This document shows positions 16,482 to 24,583 of a DNA stretch of 64,000 bases, piece after piece. The notes beneath the pieces were generated by a model, which saw only the letters and a program-made list of their open reading frames with translations, did no database searches and was not told where the DNA came from. Numbering within the stretch: the stretch's first letter is position 1; each line of letters starts with the position of its first letter. A program made the position numbers and the translations under genes. The stretch comes from an uncultured Planococcus sp. (GTDB lineage: Bacteria > Bacillota > Bacilli > Bacillales_A > Planococcaceae), in assembly GCA_947493585.1 (NCBI GenBank), contig CANLRI010000002.1, positions 310,001 to 374,000 of the forward strand, given 5' to 3'.

Positions 16482-16964
16482 ATGGACAATAACGATATTT
16501 TGATCCGGCTGCGCTATGCGCTGGATTTGAAAAATAGCGATGTAAAAGAAATTTTCGCACTCGGCGGAGAAAAAGTGGATGCTGTCGATGTGCCGTTAAT
16601 TTTAACAAAAACGCCTGAACCCGATGATGAAGGGGCAGAGGCCAATCTTCCATTGGCAAACGACCAATTGGAGCGCTTCTTGAACGGGCTGATTACCTTT
16701 AACCGCGGTCCGAAACCCGGCGACTCAGGACCACCTGAAGTAAGCGGCGAGCACGTCAACAACTTGGTGTTGAAAAAACTGCGCATCGCCTTGGAATTGA
16801 CGAGCGAAGACTTGCTCGATTTATGGAAGCTGGCCGGGATCAATGTCTCCAAAGGCGAACTCGGCGCCTTTCTCCGGAAAGAAGGGCATAAAAACTATAA
16901 AGAACTGGGCGACCAGCTCATGCGCAATCTCCTCAAAGGCATCACGCTCAATTATCGACCATAA
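16482..16964 (+). CDS. DUF1456 family protein (YehS-like)
   Basis: A 160-residue soluble protein made of two copies of the DUF1456 helical unit: NDILIRLRYALDLKNSDVKEIFALGG and the matching VLKKLRIALELTSEDLLDLWKLAG. They are separated by a Pro/Gly linker. Function is unknown; E. coli YehS is the named member. Start ATG 16482 with AGGAGGA upstream. It is monocistronic and followed by a strong terminator. Confidence 0.85.
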   Translation: MDNNDILIRLRYALDLKNSDVKEIFALGGEKVDAVDVPLILTKTPEPDDEGAEANLPLANDQLERFLNGLITFNRGPKPGDSGPPEVSGEHVNNLVLKKLRIALELTSEDLLDLWKLAGINVSKGELGAFLRKEGHKNYKELGDQLMRNLLKGITLNYRP

Positions 16965-16966
16965 CC

Positions 16967-17008
16967 AAAAGCCGCAGCATCCCAAATCGGGTGCCGCGGC
17001 TTTTTTTA
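16967..17008. terminator. Terminator after the DUF1456 gene
   Basis: AAAAGCCGC / GCGGCTTTTTTT arms with a T7 run; on the minus strand it also serves the convergent small gene. Confidence 0.75.
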
Positions 17009-17016
17009 CTTGTCGC

Positions 17017-17187
17017 TTATTCGCCGCCGCTCGTATAGCGGTTGTCGCCCATCGTGTAATTCGAGCTATCACCAGGCTTGGCATCAGGATGGGTCGGTTT
17101 GTCGTAATAGGCGGAAGCTCTGCGCCGGCGGTCGACGATAAAGCCGAGCCCCGCCACGATAGCGATCGGAACCAGGAAATATAACAT
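17017..17187 (-). CDS. 56-residue single-pass membrane protein
   Basis: A short gene with ATG at 17187 and AAGGAGG upstream, ending at 17017. One N-terminal helix (MLYFLVPIAIVAGLGFIVD) is followed by a very basic RRRRAS stop-transfer segment and a polar tail ending YTSGGE. It is convergent with the DUF1456 gene. No family is recognised; the strong ribosome site and clean membrane-protein layout support it. Confidence 0.6.
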   Translation of the reverse strand: MLYFLVPIAIVAGLGFIVDRRRRASAYYDKPTHPDAKPGDSSNYTMGDNRYTSGGE

Positions 17188-17220
17188 GGAGTTCCTCCTT
17201 TTTAGTAGGGTGTTCGCAAA

Positions 17221-17423
17221 TGAAACAAGTGAAAATAGTTAAATAGGTATGCGAGCAGATATCTTAATTGATGGCTCCATCCCCAAGCAGCCGCCTCCCG
17301 CTTGGGGATGGCCTCCCACAATGAGTCAAGAAGAACACTTGTCTCATTGCTCCGGCTCGCCCGTATGCGCGGTTCGGCTAATAGATCTCGTTAATGCTTT
17401 TGAGTGATGAAGCATCTTTTTTT
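17221..17423 (+). ncRNA. Candidate structured RNA with intrinsic terminator
   Basis: A gene-free stretch with nested inverted repeats. GCGAGC (17251) / GCTCGC (17355) may close the structure. Inside lie CCATCCCCAAGC / GCTTGGGGATGG (17278-17311) and CAATGAGTCAAG / CTTGTCTCATTG (17319-17349, one mismatch). It ends in ATGCTTT / GAAGCAT plus CTTTTTTT (17394-17423). Orientation is inferred from the T-run. I recognise no known riboswitch or RNA family, and no clear -35/-10 pair precedes it. Confidence 0.45.
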
Positions 17424-17564
17424 CATGTTCATCCACTGGTGGGAGACACTTATTGGGACATGGCAATTATAAAAATGTTATAACTTTTACCTTTCATCTT
17501 GGAAGGATGTATAAAATTATTGACACAAATACCAATGGAAGAAAACGTGCTTCCATTCTAAAGC

Positions 17565-17765
17565 TAGAGATGAAGCTGAAGGGAGGCGACGCCTGGGGGA
17601 CCGCGCGGGCTGGCGAGACAAATGTGCCGCGTTCTTTGCGGCACATTGGCTCAACACCCGCCCTATTCCTGGGCAGCTGAAAGCGCGACGTCCTGTCGCA
17701 TCAGCTGCATGACTCGCATCCTGCGAGCCTCAAGCGTGCCCCTTGGAGCGTAATCTCCACGACAC
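17565..17765. repeat. GC-rich array of hairpins, probable interspersed repeat
   Basis: Adjacent hairpins include ATGTGCCGC / GCGGCACAT (17621-17645), GCGAC / GTCGC (about 17684-17698) and CTCGCA / TGCGAG (17713-17727), the last two with a TCCT loop. The GACGCCTGGGGGA and GGCGAGAC words recall the Bacillales repeat type seen elsewhere in this window. A 75-codon open frame (17453-17680) crosses it but is not coding-like. Confidence 0.5.
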
Positions 17766-17804
17766 ACATTTCCACAAAATTAAAAGTCTAGATTTAATCC
17801 ATAA

Positions 17805-17838
17805 GAAAAAAAGCGCACCACAAAGGGAGCGCTTTTTT
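17805..17838 (-). terminator. Intrinsic terminator of fda
   Basis: AAAAAAGCGC / GCGCTTTTTT arms directly after the aldolase stop on the minus strand. Confidence 0.8.
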
Positions 17839-17842
17839 CATA

Positions 17843-18730
17843 TCAGGTAATGGATGCTTCGTAGATTTCTTTGATGGACTTTTCGAGCGTCGTGTTGAAC
17901 TCTTCATCCGACTGATCGGCACTCAAGCCTTCTGACAAGGCACGGGAGAAGCTGGCGATCAAGCCTTTGTTTTCTGCAAGCTTCTGGTTCGCCTGTTCAC
18001 GCGGATAGCCGCCAGACAATGCCACAACACGCACAACGCGAGGGTGGTCGATTAATTCCTTATAGAAATTCGCCAGCGTCGGGATCGTCAATTTCAACAT
18101 GACGTACTCGTCGTCGCTGAGCTTGTCAAGGTGGCTGAGGATTTCATCATTCAACATAGCCTCGATGCGTTCTTTGTCTGCGCTGTTGATGTCAACTTCC
18201 GGCTCGATGATCGGCACGAGTCCAGCAGCGATGACTTCTTTCGCTACTTCGAATTGCTGGTCGACGACTTGCTTGATGCCTTCCGCATTCGGTTCTTTGA
18301 CGACGGAGCGCATCTTCGTGCCGAAGACATTGCGTTCAACCGCACGTTTCAACAGTTCGTTCAAATTCGGGTTCGGCTTCATCAATTGAACGCCGTTCTG
18401 TTCATCAGCCAAGCCTTTATCGATTTTAAGGAAGGGAACGACGCCTTTCGCGTCCCATAGATAATTACTTGTATATTTGCCGTATACTTCGCGGTCCATC
18501 GTCTGTTCAAACAGGATGGCGCCTAGCACATAATCCGACGAAAAGGCCGGGGCCGTCATGACGCGCGTTCTCATTTCGTGGATCAGGTCGTACATTTCAT
18601 CTTCGTTGGAGTAAGCATCTTCATTAACACCATAAAGTTTTAACGCTTTTGGCGTACTGCCACCGCTTTGGTCGAGTGCAGCGATAAAGCCTTTGCCGTT
18701 CTTGACTACCTCAAATTGTTTTGTGTTCAT
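17843..18730 (-). CDS. fda: Fructose-bisphosphate aldolase, class I
   Basis: A 295-residue class I aldolase that cleaves fructose 1,6-bisphosphate to glyceraldehyde-3-phosphate and dihydroxyacetone phosphate via a lysine Schiff base; no metal is needed. Visible motifs: [17 protein letters not shown] at the N-terminus, [23 protein letters not shown] and the phosphate-binding [12 protein letters not shown]. Length matches the Staphylococcus/Planococcus enzymes. Start ATG 18730 with AAGGAGC upstream. It is monocistronic with a strong terminator. Whether a class II enzyme also exists cannot be seen here. Confidence 0.93.
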   Translation of the reverse strand: MNTKQFEVVKNGKGFIAALDQSGGSTPKALKLYGVNEDAYSNEDEMYDLIHEMRTRVMTAPAFSSDYVLGAILFEQTMDREVYGKYTSNYLWDAKGVVPFLKIDKGLADEQNGVQLMKPNPNLNELLKRAVERNVFGTKMRSVVKEPNAEGIKQVVDQQFEVAKEVIAAGLVPIIEPEVDINSADKERIEAMLNDEILSHLDKLSDDEYVMLKLTIPTLANFYKELIDHPRVVRVVALSGGYPREQANQKLAENKGLIASFSRALSEGLSADQSDEEFNTTLEKSIKEIYEASIT

Positions 18731-18841
18731 CGTCTCAGCTCCTTAGATTAAGAAATTTTGACTCCATTAATCCTGTTCCCTGCTAAGTGTACCAATAATC
18801 GGGTTTTTCATCAAAAAAAGATTTCAGAATTATCGTACACG

Positions 18842-19765
18842 TTAGTCGCCAGTGGAAACGTCTGTATTTTTTGCTGTTTCAAAGTCGAAGCGGACGCCTG
18901 TCATTTGCTCGGATACGTCCCATAATTTTCGGGCAAGCGCTTCGTCGACGGCCGTCGGGTGGGGCGTATCCAGGGCGGGATAGCCTTTTCTGCGCCCTTT
19001 TCCGGCAGGACCGATGTATTCGCCGCCAGTGAGATCCGGTTCTGTTGCGGCGTGAACGGTAGCGAGCGCTCCAATGTCCGGCGGCTGCAGAAAGCGGTTG
19101 GCAAAATCCCTCAGCAAGACCGGCGCATCGTATTTGCCGATCTTGAAGATATTGGTGGCGGAAACACCAGGGTGGCAGGCGACGCTGATCGTCTGGATGT
19201 GGTGCTTTTTCAGCCGCCGGTCGAGTTCCATCGCAAATAGCATATTGGCGAGCTTGCTTTGGTTGTAGAATTTTTTTGGGCGATAGCCTTTCGAGCCGTC
19301 AAGATTATCGAAATCGATCGTGCCGCGGTTATGCGCCAGGCTGCCGAGCGTGATGACGCGCGAGCCTGGGGTTTTCGCGAGCAGCGGCAGAAGGTGGGCG
19401 GTCAACGCAAAATGGCCGAGGTAATTGCTGCCGAACTGCAATTCAAAGCCGTCTTTGGTTTTTCCGTAAGGCGGCATCATAATCCCCGCATTATTGACCA
19501 GCAAATCGAGTGAACGAAAATGCTTTTTGTAGCTGTCGGCAAAATGACGGACGCTTGCGAGATCGGCCAAGTCGAGCTTTAGAACGGCGACCGTCGCTTC
19601 CGGATGGTAATCGAGGATCTCCCGTTTAGCGTTTTCGCCTTTGACCAGGTCGCGGACTGCCAGTAGAATCGAGAAGCCCCGACCGGCGAGCATGTTGGCG
19701 GCTTCCCATCCGATGCCGCTATTGCCGCCTGTGATAATGGCGATTTTATGATGGACGTCCTCCAA
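18842..19765 (-). CDS. SDR family oxidoreductase (retinol-dehydrogenase-like)
   Basis: A 307-residue SDR of the longer type, with TGGNSGIGWEAA near the N-terminus, NNAGIMMPP, an LGSLAHNRG segment containing the catalytic Ser, and YNQSKLAN with Tyr/Lys. The NNAGIMM and YNQSKLAN wording is typical of the WWOX/retinol dehydrogenase-like branch common in bacteria; the substrate is unknown. TTG 19765 is chosen because GGGGAG precedes it by eight bases; the longer open frame has no site. It is monocistronic. Confidence 0.82.
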   Translation of the reverse strand: MEDVHHKIAIITGGNSGIGWEAANMLAGRGFSILLAVRDLVKGENAKREILDYHPEATVAVLKLDLADLASVRHFADSYKKHFRSLDLLVNNAGIMMPPYGKTKDGFELQFGSNYLGHFALTAHLLPLLAKTPGSRVITLGSLAHNRGTIDFDNLDGSKGYRPKKFYNQSKLANMLFAMELDRRLKKHHIQTISVACHPGVSATNIFKIGKYDAPVLLRDFANRFLQPPDIGALATVHAATEPDLTGGEYIGPAGKGRRKGYPALDTPHPTAVDEALARKLWDVSEQMTGVRFDFETAKNTDVSTGD

Positions 19766-19970
19766 GAAATCATCTCCCCTTTTCAAAAATAAATGCTGCG
19801 TAAAGCTTCTTTTTCTATCTAGTTTACCCCATTTGAAAATTGAAACCGCATACATTCAAGAAAAAACGAAAATCTTGTGAAAAGATCATCAAATTGTCTA
19901 AATTTTTACACAACAAAGCTCGCTGATGTGTTAGAGTAATTCAATAATCAAAATGAAGAGGGTGAATCAG

Positions 19971-21257
19971 ATGGCAAAAAACATCACAGAGCTGGAAAGG
20001 GAAGTCGTTGCTAAAGAGGTGACCGTGGCCGATATTATGGTCGCCAATCAGGCGCTGAAGGATGTCATCATCCGGACGCCCTTACAGCGCAACGAGATTC
20101 TTTCGGCACGCTATGGCTGCAATGTCTTTTTGAAGCGTGAAGACCAGCAAGTGGTCCGTTCGTTCAAATTGCGCGGCGCCTATAATTTCATCCGCAGCAT
20201 GACCGAGTCCGAACGATCCAAAGGCGTCGTCTGCGCGAGCGCTGGCAACCATGCGCAAGGTGTAGCGTATTCCTGCAAGGCGCTCGGGATCGAAGGCAAG
20301 ATCTTCATGCCGCTTACGACGCCGAGCCAGAAAGTCTCTCAAGTGAAGCGCTTTGGCGGCGAGTATGTAGAAGTCGTCTTGATCGGCGACAGCTTCGATG
20401 ATGCCTTTGCGGCAGCGATGGAAGTCTGCTCGGAAGAAGGCAAGACCTTCGTCCATCCGTTCAATACAGAAGCTGTGATCGCAGGGCAAGGGACGGTCGC
20501 GGTCGAAGTGCTTAATGATATGCAGGAACCGGTCGATTATATGTTTTGCGCAATCGGTGGCGGGGGATTGGCGTCTGGAGTCGGAACGTATTTGAAAGGC
20601 GTTTCTCCTGCAACGAAGCTGATCGGCGTCGAACCGGAAGGCGCGGCGAGCATGAAAGCTTCTCTTAAGGAAGGCCAAGTGACGCGGCTCGATACGATCG
20701 ATACCTTTGTCGACGGGGCAGCGGTCAAGCAAGTCGGGGATCTATCGATGGCGATCTGCCAAAAAGTGCTGGATGACATCGTGCCGGTCCCAGAAGGCAA
20801 AGTGTGTACGACCATCCTTGAACTGTATAACGAAAATGCCATCGTCGCAGAACCCGCCGGCGCTTTATCGGTAGCGGCACTCGACTTTTACCGCGAGGAA
20901 ATCCGTGGAAAAAATGTCGTCTGCGTCGTCAGCGGCGGCAATAACGATATCGAACGCATGCAGGAAATCAAAGAAAAATCCTTGATTTACGAAGGCTTGA
21001 AGCATTATTTTATCGTAACTTTCCCGCAACGTGCAGGAGCGCTCCGGAAGTTTATGGGAGATGTGCTCGGCGAACAGGATGATATCACCCATTTCGAATA
21101 CACAAAACGAAATAACCGGGAACACGGCCCCGTACTGGTGGGGATCGAATTGAAAGACCCGGCAGATTACGGGCCACTCGTTGAGCGCATGGCGCAAAAC
21201 GGGTTCCCGTATAAGGACATCAATAACGATTCATTGCTTTTCAATTTGCTGATCTAA
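19971..21257 (+). CDS. ilvA: Threonine dehydratase (biosynthetic, short form)
   Basis: A 428-residue PLP enzyme that deaminates threonine to 2-oxobutanoate for isoleucine synthesis. The PLP lysine lies in RSFKLRGAYNF (about residue 63), the phosphate-binding glycine loop is GGGGLASG, and a C-terminal ACT-like regulatory domain follows (HYFIVTFPQRAGALRKF). Length matches the single-ACT Bacillus enzyme. ATG 19971 is preferred because GAGGGTG is well placed; ATG 19953 lacks a site. A weak CodY-like stretch (AATCTTGTGAAAAGA, 19871-19885, four mismatches) lies upstream. No other ilv genes are in the window. Confidence 0.92.
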   Translation: MAKNITELEREVVAKEVTVADIMVANQALKDVIIRTPLQRNEILSARYGCNVFLKREDQQVVRSFKLRGAYNFIRSMTESERSKGVVCASAGNHAQGVAYSCKALGIEGKIFMPLTTPSQKVSQVKRFGGEYVEVVLIGDSFDDAFAAAMEVCSEEGKTFVHPFNTEAVIAGQGTVAVEVLNDMQEPVDYMFCAIGGGGLASGVGTYLKGVSPATKLIGVEPEGAASMKASLKEGQVTRLDTIDTFVDGAAVKQVGDLSMAICQKVLDDIVPVPEGKVCTTILELYNENAIVAEPAGALSVAALDFYREEIRGKNVVCVVSGGNNDIERMQEIKEKSLIYEGLKHYFIVTFPQRAGALRKFMGDVLGEQDDITHFEYTKRNNREHGPVLVGIELKDPADYGPLVERMAQNGFPYKDINNDSLLFNLLI

Positions 21258-21264
21258 TTTGATG

Positions 21265-21310
21265 GCTGTACTGCCTGCTCGGTTTCGTGAGTGGGTGGTA
21301 CAGTTTTTTA
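21265..21310 (+). terminator. Intrinsic terminator of ilvA
   Basis: CTGTACTGCC / GGTGGTACAG arms followed by TTTTTTA. Confidence 0.7.
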
Positions 21311-21539
21311 TTTGCGGCAAGCCGGTTGTGCCTTTGATTCGCTCAGACTAAAGGAAATTACTTTTTATCAATAATAAACAGAAAGATGATAATAAAATAT
21401 TAATTTAAATATTCAGTAATTTAGGGTTTACAGGAAATGTGAAATATTGTAGGCTGATACTATCACGTTATCTTATACAAAAAATTGGTGGCTTTGTCGA
21501 TTAGCACTTTATAAGCAGATGCATCAAGTGAACTTAGTG

Positions 21540-21693
21540 ACTGTTTCAGGGGTGGCAAAAACGAAGCTTGCCGGTTCCCGGTTCTGTGCAGCCGGAAACT
21601 TATAAAATGGTTGAATGTGACAGACTATAGAGCTGTGCACATCGCCGGACATATTCTCCTCTGAATAGAGGAGCTTGTTCCGGTGCTTTTTTT
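21540..21693 (+). promoter_or_regulatory. Structured leader with terminator before a small-protein cluster
   Basis: Two hairpins (GGCAA / TTGCC at 21553-21571; GTTCCCGGT / GCCGGAAAC at 21572-21599) are followed by a long terminator-like hairpin. The latter has CGCCGGA / TCCGGTG outer and CTCCTCT / AGAGGAG inner arms, then a T7 run (21637-21693), ending 25 bp before the next start. Words such as CTGTGCA and GCCGGA occur twice, so alternative pairings are possible, as in an attenuator or riboswitch. The class is not recognised. Confidence 0.45.
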
Positions 21694-21717
21694 AGTATGG
21701 AAAAGGGAGAGAAGGTT

Positions 21718-22074
21718 ATGGAAGAAAGGGGAGAGCTTGTTAAGTCGGTGGGGAACACTTGGCAAGAGCCGCAATCATCAGTGAAAGAAAATGCTCGAAT
21801 CGGCAGTGGAACTGTAGGAGGAACAATCCGGTTTCTTGGCTACGATTACAGCGGAACGGCTATCAATCAAGTGGATATGTGGTTGAGCCATGAAGAACTG
21901 CCTGTCTTTATCCAGGCGCTTGTCACTCACCCAATGCCACTGCCGGCTGATTATCTACAGACAGCTGAACCCCATGAAAATGGGTTTTGGGTAAGGATCC
22001 GTTCCCATGAGTCACCGGAAATATTCGTTTCAAGGCTAAGTTCGGCGATTGGCTGCTTGGAACAGCCAGCATAA
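21718..22074 (+). CDS. Protein of unknown function, first of a small-protein cluster
   Basis: A 118-residue soluble protein: a polar N-terminus (1-30), then a mixed alpha/beta region with TIRFLGYDYSGTAINQVDMWLSHEEL-type strands and a C-terminal helix SRLSSAIGCLEQPA. ATG 21718 is chosen for its GGGAG at proper spacing; ATG 21697 is possible. It follows a hairpin terminator directly, and three tiny genes follow within 700 bp, so read-through control of the whole set is plausible. No family is recognised. Confidence 0.6.
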   Translation: MEERGELVKSVGNTWQEPQSSVKENARIGSGTVGGTIRFLGYDYSGTAINQVDMWLSHEELPVFIQALVTHPMPLPADYLQTAEPHENGFWVRIRSHESPEIFVSRLSSAIGCLEQPA

Positions 22075-22107
22075 ACAATCCAAATCAAGTGGAAGGCGGT
22101 AGTTTCA

Positions 22108-22320
22108 ATGGATAATCGGAGTGACCTGATCAAATTAGGCGATGAAGACATTTACCTGATTCTGTACTTGTGGAAAGTAAAAGGCTATGAAACGAAAGCG
22201 TTAGCCCAGCGCTTTCATATCAGTGTTGGGTCTTTGAAAGATTTACTGTCCGGCCATGTGAGGAGAGATTGCTATAAGGGCTTCAACCAGATTGAAAAAT
22301 ATTTGGTGGAGACTTACTGA
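22108..22320 (+). CDS. Small helix-turn-helix protein (paralogue A)
   Basis: A 70-residue protein. The stretch KALAQRFHISVGSLKDLLSG has the spacing of a helix-turn-helix, followed by a basic HVRRDCYKGF. It aligns along its length with the 77-residue product at 22480 (shared L-DE-IY-ILY, an S-G turn, G--R--C---F--IE/VE--L), so the two are tandem paralogues. It may bind DNA or a partner protein. ATG 22108 has GGAAGGCGG upstream. No named family is recognised. Confidence 0.6.
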   Translation: MDNRSDLIKLGDEDIYLILYLWKVKGYETKALAQRFHISVGSLKDLLSGHVRRDCYKGFNQIEKYLVETY

Positions 22321-22349
22321 GCGGTAAACTTTTGATGGGAGTGTTCAAT

Positions 22350-22517
22350 ATGAGAACTTACAACGAGATGAAAAAAATTAATACTGCTTTTTCAGCCAGC
22401 TATAAGCGCTTTGTTCAAGGTTATCAGCAATACAAAGCCGAGCGCGCCCAACAGCATTCTGACGGGGAGGTCGAACGCTATGACAACAGCACACGAGTTA
22501 AACAGGCTCAGCGATGA
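22350..22517 (+). CDS. 55-residue hydrophilic protein in the paralogue cluster
   Basis: A short, basic, helical protein (MRTYNEMKKINTAFSASYKR...) without membrane segments. ATG 22350 has GGGAGTG upstream. Its last 38 bases overlap the start of the second HTH paralogue, so translation is probably coupled. It lies between the two paralogues, and nothing else suggests a function. It may be an unrecognised partner of the two HTH proteins. Confidence 0.45.
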   Translation: MRTYNEMKKINTAFSASYKRFVQGYQQYKAERAQQHSDGEVERYDNSTRVKQAQR

Positions 22518-22713
22518 GGCCATCTACAGCATCTTGTATTTCTATCATATTGAAGAATTTCCCGCGGAACACTTAAGCTTGAAATATGGTGTCAGCAGTT
22601 TGACGATTGAAGGCATCGTTAAAGGCCGATACCGCCCGAAATGCCATGAAAATTTCATGATCGTCGAAGGCATTTTGGAACGCCGCTCGGTCAAGCGAGC
22701 CGAAAGCCAATAA
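22480..22713 (+). CDS. Small helix-turn-helix protein (paralogue B)
   Basis: A 77-residue protein starting at ATG 22480 after GGGGAGG. LSDEAIYSILYFYHIEEF and the HTH-like AEHLSLKYGVSSLTIEGIVKG parallel the 70-residue product at 22108. It ends in a basic KGRYRPKCHENF and a helix. It is the last gene of the cluster and is followed by a strong terminator. Function is unknown; a role as a small DNA-binding regulator is inferred from the HTH pattern only. Confidence 0.6.
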   Translation: MTTAHELNRLSDEAIYSILYFYHIEEFPAEHLSLKYGVSSLTIEGIVKGRYRPKCHENFMIVEGILERRSVKRAESQ

Positions 22714-22728
22714 ACCAAAATTGCTTGT

Positions 22729-22774
22729 CAAAAAAAGCCGGAAGCCCATTCAGTAGGGCTTCCGGCTTTTTTTG
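22729..22774. terminator. Bidirectional terminator
   Basis: AAAAAGCCGGAAGCCC / GGGCTTCCGGCTTTTT, a 16-bp perfect stem between the HTH cluster and msrAB. Confidence 0.85.
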
Positions 22775-22777
22775 TGC

Positions 22778-23892
22778 TCATTCAGTTATTTGATCCGTCA
22801 GGTATCCATAGCCTTGCGTTTCCATCTCTTCAAGCGGTACAAAACGCAGTGCCGCGCTGTTCATGCAATAGCGCAAACCACCTGCATCTTCAGGCCCGTC
22901 TTCAAAGACGTGTGTCCTAAATGGCTGTCGCCTGTGCGACTCCTGATTTCGGTCTGCATGCCGAACAGGGAAAGATCGTCATGTTCGGTCACGACTGCCG
23001 GATCGATCGGCTTCGTAAAGCTTGGCCAGCCGGTCCCCGAATCGTATTTGTCTTTGGAAGAAAAGAGCGGTTCGCCTGTGACGATGTCGACATAGATGCC
23101 AGGCTCGTAAAAGCCATCGTATTCATTATCGAAAGCAGTCTCGGTCCCGTCTTCCTGGGTGACACGGTATTGCTCATCGGTCAGCATCTCCCGGATTTTG
23201 TCTTCATCGGGTTTTGGATAATCAGCTGGATCGATCAATTGTGGGACTTCTTGGTCTTCGAGGCTCGTGAAGTCAACATGGCAATAGCCGTCGGGATTTT
23301 TCTCCAAATAATCTTGGTGGTAATTTTCCGCTAGATAATAATTCGTCATCGGCTCGACTTCGGTCACAATTGGCTTATCGTATTTTTTCTGCTCATCGGC
23401 AATGGCCTCATCGATTGCCGCCACAGCGGACGGGTCGTCATAGAAAATCGCGGTCCGGTATTGGTTGCCGCGGTCATTGCCTTGTTGATCGACGAGTGTC
23501 GGGTCGATGATGAGGAAATAGCGGTCGAGCAGTTCCTCGAGCGATACGCGTTCCGGATCATAGCGCAAGTGGACAGTTTCGGCATAGCCAGTATCGCCTG
23601 TCAGCACTTCTTCGTACGTAGGGTCTTCGATTGTTCCACCTGCATAGCCGGACGTCACTTCATAGACGCCGTAGATGCGCGCCATATAGGCTTCAACGCC
23701 CCAAAAGCAGCCGCCTGCAAACCAAATGTCTTCCAGGTTTTCGGTATCAAACTCCAGCTCTTCATTGGGGTTGTCTGGAAAGCGCGATTCCGAAGAAGTA
23801 GAAGAAGAGGCGGTGGTAGAGTCGGTAACGGCTTCGCTTGAACAGCCCGCTAGCAACATTAATAAGAGTAAGGGCAGTAAAAATTGTTTCAT
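22778..23892 (-). pseudogene. msrAB: Methionine sulfoxide reductase AB lipoprotein, frameshifted in MsrB
   Basis: A lipoprotein (lipobox LLAGC near residue 16) with an MsrA domain (catalytic Cys in GGCFWG) followed by an MsrB domain ([16 protein letters not shown]). It repairs oxidised methionine outside the membrane. After GDSHLGH the frame runs into an unrelated tail ending at 22861. Removing two bases from the GTGTGT run at 22910-22915 restores [11 protein letters not shown], then RYCMNS with the MsrB catalytic Cys, and a normal C-terminus stopping at 22778. As written, the MsrA half is intact but MsrB lacks its catalytic Cys. A sequencing error cannot be excluded. It is co-transcribed, 16 bp behind, with a thioredoxin-like lipoprotein gene. 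Confidence 0.8.
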
Positions 23893-23908
23893 CAGTGGTT
23901 CCGCCTTT

Positions 23909-24415
23909 CTAGCGAATCGAATTCATCAATTCGAGTATTTCGTCATTGCTCACGTGGCCAGTGCGTTTTTCGATGATTCTCCCAGAGGAGTTGATCCAGG
24001 CAGAGCTGGGGTAGGCTTCCATTTCGAACTGCCCGAATACCTCGCCTCCATCATCAAGCAGGACGATAAAATCGCCGTCATGATCGAAAGTTGAAAACCA
24101 GGCTTTGAACTCATTGGCATTTCGTTCAGCATACGTTCCGGGGGAGATGATGGTGAGGATCGTGAAGTCTTTATCGCTTTCTGCCAATTCCTCCAATTCG
24201 TTTAATCCGGAAAGGCAGATGGAGCACCAGGAAGCCCAAAAGAATACATAGACTTTTTCACCTTCGTAGTCTCCGAGATGGTGGACAGTGCCGTTGAGGT
24301 CAGTTAAAGCGAAGTCAGGAGCCGCGGGGCCGCGGTTTTCAGATAACGCTTCCGAACAGGAAGTGAAAATGAGCAAAAAAACAGCTAATATAAGCAGCCG
24401 GAGTGGTAATTTCAT
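23909..24415 (-). CDS. Thioredoxin-like (TlpA/ResA-type) lipoprotein
   Basis: A 168-residue extracytoplasmic thioredoxin. A signal peptide with lipobox FTSC is followed by a TlpA/AhpC-TSA fold with the redox motif WASWCSIC and the cis-Pro loop [11 protein letters not shown] 24415 fits GGAAGG better than the in-frame ATG six bases after the site. It is the first gene of an operon with msrAB. The pair corresponds to the thioredoxin, MsrA and MsrB domains fused in Neisseria PilB and to the Etrx/MsrAB2 system of pneumococcus, so it most likely reduces MsrAB. The electron source (a CcdA-type protein) is not in the window. Confidence 0.85.
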   Translation of the reverse strand: MKLPLRLLILAVFLLIFTSCSEALSENRGPAAPDFALTDLNGTVHHLGDYEGEKVYVFFWASWCSICLSGLNELEELAESDKDFTILTIISPGTYAERNANEFKAWFSTFDHDGDFIVLLDDGGEVFGQFEMEAYPSSAWINSSGRIIEKRTGHVSNDEILELMNSIR

Positions 24416-24583
24416 GGTGATCATCCTTCCAGGTGAGGGCAATTGGCAAGAGTTTGGCGTTTTCATGCTTAAATTGCTATCTATTTGGGTTATTCCCCAC
24501 CTAGAGGCTTTTGAACCGGACCTGGCATACTTATCGGCAAAATCGGGTAGACTGACGATAAGTAAACGTATAGGAGCGGTTGG

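Noticed and set aside
17221-17250. Sigma-W promoter before the candidate RNA
   Set aside because: TGAAAC is present, but the nearest CGTA-like word (GGTA) is 19 bp away, outside the tolerated spacing.
17453-17680. A 75-codon open frame in the gene-free region
   Set aside because: No ribosome site; runs through hairpin repeats and has repeat-derived composition.
20082-20732. A 216-codon minus-strand open frame
   Set aside because: Shadow of ilvA on the opposite strand; His/Arg/Asp-rich composition typical of antisense reading.
21540-21640. c-di-GMP-I (GEMM) riboswitch
   Set aside because: GGCAAA, ACGAAGC and GCCGG words are suggestive, but the P1b hairpin and the GACGCAAAGC core are missing.
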